A stretch of 64,000 nucleotides of DNA, from positions 1-64,000 of the forward strand of contig NZ_VUNB01000002.1 in NCBI RefSeq assembly GCF_009695865.1. Reading direction: 5' to 3'. Within the stretch, counting starts at the first letter, position 1, and each line of letters begins with the position of its first letter. The notes under the pieces are model-generated. The model ran no database searches. It was not told where the DNA came from and saw nothing but the letters and a program-made list of their open reading frames with translations. Positions 18,117 through 26,200 of this stretch are shown here, in pieces. Both the position numbers and the translations under genes were made by a program. The stretch is from Allobaileyella intestinalis (GTDB lineage Bacteria; Bacillota; Clostridia; Peptostreptococcales; Anaerovoracaceae).

Positions 18117-18189
18117 AGTCCCTTAATTCTGTCCAAATTGTAAAATTTAAGTAATAAATACGTAAAACCTATAGAAAGAGTGACGAGTA

Positions 18190-19998
18190 ATGGATCTATT
18201 TTACAGAATCGTAAGCCTGCTTGGAGGACTGGCCCTGTTCCTTTATGGAATGCGGGTTATGGGAGACGGTCTTAAATCCGGCTCAGGAACGGCTATGAAG
18301 GCAGCCCTGGCAAAGGTTACAGACAGGCCTTTCAAGGGGTTCATACTGGGACTGATAGTGACCTGTATGATTCAGAGTTCAACGGCGGCTATTGTTCTGA
18401 CAGTAGGACTTGTGGGAGCTGGTTTTCTCACATTCAGACAGTCCATAGGAATTGTTCTGGGAGCTAACGTAGGAACAACTATTACAGCCCAGATCATAAG
18501 GCTCATGGACGTAAAAGCGGCTTCCGGCAGCATTCTTTTTTTCTTTAAATCGGACAACCTGGCGCCAATGGCACTGATCGCCGGCATCATAATGATAATG
18601 TTCGTGAACAAGAGATCTGCGAAGACGGCAGGCACCATCCTGATGGGCTTTGGTATCTTGTTTGTAGGTCTGATGAACATGAGTGCATCTGTGGCGAAGA
18701 TGGGAGACGGCCTCAGCCATATGCTGGTGTCATTTGAGGGAAACCCGGCTCTGGGATTCGGCGCAGGTGTTCTGGTTACAGGAATTATTCAGAGCTCTTC
18801 AGCAGTAGTAGGTATTCTTCAGTCCATTGCCAGCACAGTGGGAATAAAATTCTGTGCTGTTTTTCCGGTTATCATCGGTGTTGATATCGGAGACTGCATC
18901 ACCACCTATCTGGTGTGCCGTATTGGAGCAAAGCCTGAGCAGATCAGGACTGCTCTTGTCCACATCCTGTATAACGTTGTGGCATCCACCATGCTTTTCG
19001 TTACAGTGGGAATACTGAGAGCCACCGGCGTTCTGGATGACCACATCTGGTACATGACCTTACACGCAGGAGGAGTTGCCAACGTCCACGGTCTCTTCAA
19101 ACTCATTCCTGCTTTGATCCTTCTTCCTTCAGCAAACCTCTTTGGAAAGGCAGCAGAAAAAATCGTCAAGGACAAGCCTGAAGATCCTGAAGACATGGAG
19201 ATAAAGGCAAACCTTAGAAAACTGGACATGCGTCTGGTGAACAACCCGACAATGGCCCTTGGCGAGTGCAACAAGCTTATCGATAACATGGCCCAGGTGG
19301 CACTTCACAATTACCAGGCCTGCATCCAGCAGATGAACAATTTTGACATGAAGCGCCAGGAGAGAATCGCCGAAAGGGAAAACATGCTGGACACCATGGC
19401 TGACGCCGCCAACCAGTATATTGTTGCAGTATCTCCTCATGTTACCCTGGAAACAGACAAGAGAGCCCAGAATTATCAGCTGAGAGCACTGGTGTGCTTC
19501 GAGCGCATCGGAGATCTTTCTGTGAATATTACCGATTACATTGCCAACCTTAACGAGGCAGGCAAAAAATTCACCCCTTATGCAGAAAAGGAGCTGGAGG
19601 TAGCCATGGAGGCAGTCCACACCATTCTGGACATGGGCGCAAAGGCGTCCAGAGACAACGATCCGGAACTGGCCTGGGACGTAGAGCCTCTGGAGGAAGC
19701 AATCGACGAGCTGATTGAGAGCATTCAGGGCCGCCACATGGACAGAATGACCAAGGGAATCTGCGATGTATTCAACGGCATCCAGTTCCAGAATATAATG
19801 CTGAACCTGGAGAGAATTTCAGACCAGTGCTCCGACTTGGCAGTATACCTGCTGGGACGCCATAACCCTGATATCGTAGGCAATGAACACAAGTATCTCC
19901 ACGACCTTCACCACAGCAACGACGAGAAATACCTGGAAAGATTCCAGACATACTACGACAAGTACTTCGGAAAACTGGACAATATACAGGCAGACTAG
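18190..19998 (+). CDS. Na+/phosphate cotransporter (NptA/PhoU-domain) family protein
   Basis: This is an integral membrane symporter of the Na/Pi-II family. The N-terminal half (about 1-310) contains two inverted repeats with the family QSS motifs: MIQSSTAAIVLTVGLVGAG and IIQSSSAVVGILQS. The C-terminal part (about 345-590) is a cytoplasmic PhoU-like helical domain. The 602-residue length is typical. It probably imports phosphate coupled to sodium; the PhoU domain suggests feedback by phosphate status. It stands alone between tcdA and a bidirectional terminator. Confidence 0.93.
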   Translation: MDLFYRIVSLLGGLALFLYGMRVMGDGLKSGSGTAMKAALAKVTDRPFKGFILGLIVTCMIQSSTAAIVLTVGLVGAGFLTFRQSIGIVLGANVGTTITAQIIRLMDVKAASGSILFFFKSDNLAPMALIAGIIMIMFVNKRSAKTAGTILMGFGILFVGLMNMSASVAKMGDGLSHMLVSFEGNPALGFGAGVLVTGIIQSSSAVVGILQSIASTVGIKFCAVFPVIIGVDIGDCITTYLVCRIGAKPEQIRTALVHILYNVVASTMLFVTVGILRATGVLDDHIWYMTLHAGGVANVHGLFKLIPALILLPSANLFGKAAEKIVKDKPEDPEDMEIKANLRKLDMRLVNNPTMALGECNKLIDNMAQVALHNYQACIQQMNNFDMKRQERIAERENMLDTMADAANQYIVAVSPHVTLETDKRAQNYQLRALVCFERIGDLSVNITDYIANLNEAGKKFTPYAEKELEVAMEAVHTILDMGAKASRDNDPELAWDVEPLEEAIDELIESIQGRHMDRMTKGICDVFNGIQFQNIMLNLERISDQCSDLAVYLLGRHNPDIVGNEHKYLHDLHHSNDEKYLERFQTYYDKYFGKLDNIQAD

Positions 19999-20100
19999 AT
20001 ATAGACAAGCTCTGGAGATCAGGTGGAGCCTGGCAGACCAGGCGGAAGTTCCATGATATAAGCGAACCATAAGCAAACAATAAATAAATCATCGGTAAAT

Positions 20101-20136
20101 CAAAACCGCCCGGACAATCCGAGCGGTTTTGATTTT
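20101..20136. terminator. Bidirectional terminator between the Na/Pi transporter and the 26-residue minus-strand gene
   Basis: CAAAACCGC (20101-20109) pairs perfectly with GCGGTTTTG (20123-20131), and inner CGG/CCG extends the stem. Both strands give T-rich tails, so it can end the transporter transcript and the converging small gene. Confidence 0.85.
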
Positions 20137-20192
20137 GGTATGTTGGTTTTGATTATGTAAACTTATTATGCGGGAAGTCATCCCGGATATAT

Positions 20193-20273
20193 CTACTTAT
20201 TCAGGTAATAGTCGAAAACGGCTCCGCCGAATGCTGCCTGGATAAAATGACAGAACTCACTGAACTTTTTCAT
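20193..20273 (-). CDS. 26-residue hydrophobic peptide of unknown function
   Basis: The small frame runs from ATG (complement of 20271-20273) to TAG (complement of 20193-20195). The ribosome binding site GGGAGG ends 7 nt before the ATG. A promoter (20330-20358) lies upstream and a bidirectional terminator about 60 nt downstream, so the whole transcription unit is in place although the gene is below usual calling limits. The peptide starts MKKFSEFCHF and ends AVFDYYLNK, with a hydrophobic, aromatic, Gly-Ala-rich middle and one Cys. It might be a membrane-active or signalling peptide, or a leader peptide. I do not recognise a homologue. Confidence 0.6.
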   Translation of the reverse strand: MKKFSEFCHFIQAAFGGAVFDYYLNK

Positions 20274-20329
20274 TCTGCACCTCCCTCAGATCCTTCTGAG
20301 AAAATCAATAATCATCTTTATCTGAGGAG

Positions 20330-20358
20330 AGAATACAACTATAATTGCTTTGTGTAAA
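20330..20358 (-). promoter_or_regulatory. Promoter of the 26-residue minus-strand gene
   Basis: On the minus strand TTTACA (20353-20358) and TATTCT (20330-20335) are separated by 17 bp. The predicted 5' leader of about 50 nt contains a small hairpin, CTCAGA/TCTGAG (20286-20301). Confidence 0.6.
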
Positions 20359-20372
20359 GTGAAAGAATAACA

Positions 20373-20403
20373 AAGATGCTTTGACAATCACTCAAAGCAT
20401 CTT
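20373..20403. promoter_or_regulatory. 12-bp perfect inverted repeat between divergent genes
   Basis: AAGATGCTTTGA (20373-20384) and TCAAAGCATCTT (20392-20403) flank 7 nt. It lies 15 bp upstream of the -35 box of the minus-strand gene and about 105 bp before lysR. It could be an operator for either gene or a weak terminator. A second hairpin, GCTCC...GGAGC, is at 20415-20440. Confidence 0.5.
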
Positions 20404-20508
20404 GATTCAGACACGCTCCCCGGGATTATTTCCCAGGAGCTGATTCACAGCAGAAGTTAACACCAGAAGAACAAGGACAAGAGACAGTCAGGATAAAGAA
20501 GGAAGACC

Positions 20509-21417
20509 ATGGAAACAGAAAAAATCAGAGCACTGGTAGCTGCAGCAGATACAGGAAGCCTGTCAGCTGCAGCCTCAAAACTGGGATATTCCCCTTCAGG
20601 CATCAGCAGGATGATAAGCCAGCTGGAAAGTCAGACCGGCTATCCCCTGCTGGTGAGACACCACAACGGAGTGATTCCCTCCGATTCCTGCCAGATCCTT
20701 CTGCCGGCCCTGCGCCAGCTACTTCACGATGAAGACCAGATACTCCAGATGTCCGCCAGCATCAGCGGCGCCGTGGTAGGCCAGATTACCATAGGCACAT
20801 CTTTTCCCTCCAGCTACTGGCGCCTTTCGGAATACGTAGCCCGCTTCGGCAAACTTCACCCCGGCGTAACCATAAGGATGAAAGGCAATTACAGCTCAGC
20901 TCTCCTGAGAGAACTGAACGACCATAAACTGGACTTCTGTCTCATCAGCAAGAGAGAAGGCTCCCACCGGTGGATCCCCCTCTTCAAAGATGAGGTAAGC
21001 GCCCTGGTCCAGTCAGGCAGCAGCCTTGCCTCCATGAAGAGAATACCAGTCACCATGTACGAAACCCAGCCCTTCATAGAGATCTATCCGGGAGCCGACA
21101 TCGACAACAACAGAGTTTTCGAGCACTACGGAATAACACCTAACACCACCTACACCACCTACGACATCAGAGCCAATATGGCCATGGTATCTGCCGGCCT
21201 GGGAATAGGAATGTGCAACAAGACTGACTCCAGCGAAACAGTAGAAGGAGTGACACTTTTGCCCCTGGACCCGCCTCAGATAATCGAAGCGGGAATAGCC
21301 TGCCTGGGTGATCTGTCACCAGCAGGAAAGGCCTTCCTTGAGTTCGTCCTCAAGAGCTGGGAAAAAGAAGATGGGGTCTATAGTCAGGACAGGGGCTCTT
21401 CCAGCAGAAAAAAATAA
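20509..21417 (+). CDS. LysR-family transcriptional regulator
   Basis: This 302-residue DNA-binding regulator has an N-terminal winged helix-turn-helix (about 1-60: ALVAAADTGSLSAAASKLGY, then SPSGISRMISQLE). A periplasmic-binding-protein-like effector domain follows (about 90-290, VVGQITIGTSFPSSYW onward). The start codon follows AGGAAGACC. It is divergent from the 26-residue gene and lies 236 bp upstream of nhaC in the same direction. A 20-bp dyad before nhaC has LysR-box form, so NhaC is its most likely target. The Ser/Lys-rich C-terminal tail is non-conserved. Confidence 0.92.
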   Translation: METEKIRALVAAADTGSLSAAASKLGYSPSGISRMISQLESQTGYPLLVRHHNGVIPSDSCQILLPALRQLLHDEDQILQMSASISGAVVGQITIGTSFPSSYWRLSEYVARFGKLHPGVTIRMKGNYSSALLRELNDHKLDFCLISKREGSHRWIPLFKDEVSALVQSGSSLASMKRIPVTMYETQPFIEIYPGADIDNNRVFEHYGITPNTTYTTYDIRANMAMVSAGLGIGMCNKTDSSETVEGVTLLPLDPPQIIEAGIACLGDLSPAGKAFLEFVLKSWEKEDGVYSQDRGSSSRKK

Positions 21418-21422
21418 GAAGG

Positions 21423-21468
21423 CCGTGGGAAGTCTCACGGGAGGCACCGGCCATATAGCGCCGGTGCC
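21423..21468 (+). terminator. Tandem hairpins after lysR
   Basis: CCGTG/CACGG (21423-21440) is followed by a perfect 9-bp stem, GGCACCGGC/GCCGGTGCC (21443-21451 and 21460-21468). There is no long T-run after them, so the terminator call is tentative. Confidence 0.45.
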
Positions 21469-21610
21469 ATTAAGAATGCCGGCAATATTCCCAAAGACCC
21501 CCGGTGAACCCGGGCCAAAACCTTACCCAATCTCAATAAATAAACTAAATTATGAATAAAAATACAAGAAAAATTCAATGAAAGCCCTAGAATAAACACA
21601 TTTCTGTGAT

Positions 21611-21630
21611 AGAATATTCAACAATATTCT
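21611..21630. promoter_or_regulatory. 20-bp AT-rich dyad upstream of nhaC, candidate LysR box
   Basis: AGAATATT-CAAC-AATATTCT is a perfect dyad of 8-bp arms that ends 23 bp before the nhaC ATG. LysR regulators bind T-N11-A dyads of this kind, and a lysR gene lies directly upstream. Confidence 0.5.
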
Positions 21631-21653
21631 GATAATACTGGAAAGGAAAAATC

Positions 21654-23132
21654 ATGACTAAATCCGGAAACACGCAGCCCAGGAAGCCCGCACTGTGGCA
21701 GGCACTTTTTTCCTTTGCTGCATTGATAGTTGTAATGAGCGTGGGAATCGCAGTATTCAAAGTTGATCCCCACATTCCAATGTTCATCGGGGTGATTTTC
21801 GCCTGCTGTATGGCGTTGTGGCTGGGCAACAGCTGGAATTCCATAGAGCAGATGATGATCTCCGGAATAACAAAAGCCATGCAGTCAATATTGATACTGG
21901 CCATCGTAGGAATGATGATCGGCGTGTGGCTTTTGTCCGGCACAATCCCTACAATGATCTATTTCGGCCTGAAGCTTCTTTCGCCGGCTGTATTCCTGCC
22001 GGCAACAGTACTGATCTGTTCTATCACGTCTCTGGCCACAGGAACCTCCTGGGGAACAATGGGAACAATGGGACTGGCGCTGATGGGAATCGGACACGGC
22101 CTGGGAATGCCTGTAGGACCAACTGCAGGTGCAATACTGGCAGGAGCCTATTTCGGCGACAAGATGTCTCCGCTGTCAGATACAACCAATCTGGCGCCGG
22201 CCATGGCAGGAACAGATGTTTTTACCCATGTTAAATTCATGCTGAAATCCACAATTGTGGCATACGTAATCACGCTGGTCTTCTTCGGCACCTATGGCAT
22301 CCGCCACTCATCAGCCGGAAATGTGGATACCAGCCAGGTTACAGAGCTGATGGACGGACTTAAAGACACCTTCCACATCAGTCCGCTGTTACTCATTCCA
22401 CCTCTGGTGGTAATACTGGCAATAGCCCTGAAGATGCCGGCCATACCGGGAATAACCCTGGGCCTCGTTTCAGCAGCAGTACTTGCCCCTATTTTCCAGA
22501 GTGGAATGCCAGTATACGGAGAGGACCTCACTCTCCTTCACACAGGCGTTACCTTTGGAGATATTCTTACAGCAGCAAGAAACGGCTTCTTTTGCAATAC
22601 CGATGTAAAAGCTCTTAATTCCCTGCTGTCAACAGGAGGCCTTATGAACATGAGCTCCTCTATTCTCATGACAATCATAGCCATGATGTTCGGAGGTGTA
22701 ATGGAAGGATCCGGCCAGCTGGAAGTAATAATCAACGCAATAACCAAGTTCGTAAAGTCTGCAACGGGAATGATTGCTGCTACAGAGCTTACCTGCATTC
22801 TTTCCAACGTAGTAATGCCTGAACAGTACATTTCCATCCTGGTGCCAGGAAGGATGTACGCATCAGCTTACAGGAAGAAAGGCCTTCACCCGAAGACTCT
22901 GTCCAACGCCCTGGAATCTGCAGGAACCGTTACTTCAGCTCTGGTTCCATGGAACACCTGCGGAATGTTTATAGCCGCAACCCTGGGAGTATCGGCCAGC
23001 GTTTACGGCCCATGGGCAGTATTCAACTATATAATGCCTATCGTCACCTTGGTTATGGCCTTCTTCGGCGTAACTGTTGCATACATGACACCGGAAGAGC
23101 AGGCAAAGGCAGACCAGGGAGAACTGGTGTAG
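21654..23132 (+). CDS. nhaC: NhaC-family Na+/H+ antiporter
   Basis: This 492-residue integral membrane protein has about 11-12 hydrophobic segments. Family features include SITSLATGTSWGTMGTMGLA and GAILAGAYFGDKMSPLSDTT with following NLAPAMAGTDVFTH. It exchanges cytoplasmic Na+ for H+; some NhaC paralogues carry malate/lactate or amino acids instead, so the substrate is not certain. GGAAAGG precedes the ATG. It lies between a LysR gene and the 1629-residue multidomain gene (91-nt gap), so it may belong to that cluster. Confidence 0.9.
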   Translation: MTKSGNTQPRKPALWQALFSFAALIVVMSVGIAVFKVDPHIPMFIGVIFACCMALWLGNSWNSIEQMMISGITKAMQSILILAIVGMMIGVWLLSGTIPTMIYFGLKLLSPAVFLPATVLICSITSLATGTSWGTMGTMGLALMGIGHGLGMPVGPTAGAILAGAYFGDKMSPLSDTTNLAPAMAGTDVFTHVKFMLKSTIVAYVITLVFFGTYGIRHSSAGNVDTSQVTELMDGLKDTFHISPLLLIPPLVVILAIALKMPAIPGITLGLVSAAVLAPIFQSGMPVYGEDLTLLHTGVTFGDILTAARNGFFCNTDVKALNSLLSTGGLMNMSSSILMTIIAMMFGGVMEGSGQLEVIINAITKFVKSATGMIAATELTCILSNVVMPEQYISILVPGRMYASAYRKKGLHPKTLSNALESAGTVTSALVPWNTCGMFIAATLGVSASVYGPWAVFNYIMPIVTLVMAFFGVTVAYMTPEEQAKADQGELV

Positions 23133-23223
23133 ACAGGATGACAGAAAAGAAGCAGTTTTACTTGAAAGAAACAGGGTTAACTGCTTAAAATAACAACAGA
23201 ATATTATGATCGGGGGTCAGACT

Positions 23224-26200
23224 ATGGACAAAAGAGATCTTATGTATCAGGAACTCAGAACCCATCTGCTGGACAGGAGTTTTCTCCGGGCGGCAAAGGT
23301 GGAAAGAAAGGAGATGCTGTCTCTAATTGACCAGAGCCTGGGCCCTCTGTCCCGGGAAATGTGCGCTTCGCTGAAAGATTTTCCAGCTCCGGTAATGGGG
23401 GCTGGTAATGATGAGGATCCAGTGAGAACCATGAAGCGTTTTCATACCCGGGACATTGTTGATTTAGGGGAAAAATACATTCCTCTTCTTCGCCAGGAAC
23501 CGGCTGAAGGGTGGCTTCTCCACTGTTACAAGGGAATACTCCACCAGCTTTTTCCTCACATGGAACAGCCCGAAGACTGGGAAGAAAAATCCACAGGCCG
23601 CTTCATCATCCTTCAGATAATGAGGGCCGCCTTCAGCTGGGAAAGAAAAACCCTGCCTTTTGACCCCACCAGGGAGATGGAGCTCCTTACAGACCAGCAG
23701 GTAACTGCCGGAGGCTTCACCGGCGAATACATACACATGCACAAACTGATTCGCAGCCGTTACATCAACGAATTCATGCGCATCGGCATCGACATCACAC
23801 CTTTCAACACCCTTGGACACATAAGCGGCGTCCACTACGTTGCCATGCACATGGCAAGGCAGCTTTATGAAGCGGGAGCCCCGGTGGACCTGGCCCTCAT
23901 GTCAGGGGCCGCCGCCAGCCACGACATCGGAAAATACGGATGCAGAAGCTGGGAAGCCAAGAGAGTCCCTTATCTTCATTACTATTACTCCAGTGAATGC
24001 CTGAGATCCTTCGGCCTCAACAAAATCGAGCACATAGCAGCCAACCATTCCACCTGGGACCTGGAGCTGGAAAACCTCTCAGCAGAATCTCTTCTCCTGA
24101 TTTACGCCGATTTCAGAACCAAGAGCAGCCGGGACCAGGAAGGAAGAGAAATAATCCACTTCTATTCCCTTAAAGACGCTTTCCAGGTAATCCTGAACAA
24201 GCTGGACAACGTGGACCAGGCAAAAGAAAACAGATACAGAAAGGTCTATGCAAAACTGAAGGACTTCGAAGACTATATGATGGAGCTGGGCGCCAGTCCG
24301 GAGCTGCCGGAAGACCTTCATATAGCCACCTTCCAGAAGATTACCAGGAAAAAAAGAGAAATGGCTCTTCTGGGAGGTTTCCGGGTAATAGATCAGCTGA
24401 AGTACGATGCCGTTGAACACAACATTAAGCTCATGAGCCGTTTCAACAGCAGGGAGCAGTTTGCCAGCCTCCTGGAAAATGCCAGAAGTGCCAGATCCTG
24501 GAACGAGCTGAGGACATACCTGTCAATACTGGGAGAATACTGTACCTATATGACAGAAGACCAGAAGTCCATGACACTTCAATTTCTTTACGAAACACTT
24601 TCAAACAGAGAAAGCGACATAAGGTACCAGGCAGCATCCATAATGGGCAGCATTACAGGAAGATACAGCACCGAGTACAACAAGGAGCTTCCAGCAGATG
24701 CCCTGAGGCCGGCAATTGCAGAAACAAACGTGAAAGTGTTCAAAGAAACCCTGGCAGGCATACTTGACCCTGGTTATAAATACACTGAACAGCACAGAAA
24801 GTGGATAATGGGCGCAGCAGGCCCTTACATCAAAAATACTCTTGCAATCTGCGGTGATCAGCGGCGCCCCAGATTTATTAAGGTCCTCACAGAGGCTCTG
24901 GACAAAGTGGCAGCCGAAGAGAAGGTCTCCAGAAAAGAATCTCTGGTTATGGCTCTTCTCAGCGCCATGGAATCCGTAGATCAGGAAAGCTTTACAGATG
25001 AGCTGAAGGAATCCCTGGACAAAGCCATAACAGATACCTACGGAAATCTCTCCAAGAGCGTAGACCTTGTGACTCTGGAACTTATGGAGAAGATAGAGGG
25101 ACTGGGCCGGGGCCTTGATATTAAAGACAGGAAAAAAGAATTTCTCCGTCTTCTGGAGGTTTCGGGAAGGCCGGAGGATCTCAGTCCCCGCCTTTCATCT
25201 ATGTTCCTGGACAATCTGAAGACCAACACTCCGTGGGCAGTCAAAAAAGCCAATATCGATTTCATGATTCTCTGCCTGGATCAGCTGAGCCAGGATCACT
25301 GCATCCAGATAGCCACCCACCTGGCCAACCTCATGAAGGTAAGCGAGACTGTGGCAGTCCGCAGAAGGGCAGGCCAGGCCCTGGTCGGAATGATGGAGAA
25401 CCTGCCGTACGGTGCCAGAAACGAAATAGCCGTGGAGCTGATCAACGCCCTGGATCTGGGAGATTATCAGTTTACTAAATACATTCCGGAATTTCTGGGG
25501 GAAATTCTGTTTTATCTCATGCCAGAGGAGCTGGACGAAACACTGGACGAAATGGAGGAGCGGATGCTCGTAAGAGGAGAAAGCACTTCCATAGCCATTC
25601 AGAGGACCTTTGGCGTAATGCTCCAGAACATGGACAAATACATTCCAGAAGGGAAGGAAGAAGATCCGGATATAAAAAACAGAAGGCTCAGAATCCTGTA
25701 CCAGATAATCAGGGGCTTCGGTGGATACAGAGACGTAATGTCCAGAGAGGCCTTCAACACCCTGGGAGATATATACGGCAGCCACCAGCTTACACTGACA
25801 CAGAAAAACAGGCTTTTCCGCCATAGCGCCAAAAAACTCATGCTCCTCATTGACGAAAGAGAAGAATCAGAGCTGGATTTCTACAACGACGCTGCCGCAC
25901 TGAACCAGATTTACAGATTCATCAACCAGTTCCAGTCTGAGGGAGGAGGTTTCCGGGTAGGTGGAAGAAGGAAGTCGGCCTTTTTCCCTGGCACCTTCGA
26001 TCCATTCAGCCTTGGCCACAAGGCCATTGCCAAGACAATCAGAGATATGGGCTTTGACGTATATCTGGCACTGGACGAGTTCAGCTGGTCAAAGAACACC
26101 CAGCCTCACATGCTTAGAAGGCAGATAGTCCGCATGTCCACAGCAGATCAGGAGAACATATATCTGTTCCCTGAGGACATACCGGTTAACATCGCAAACC

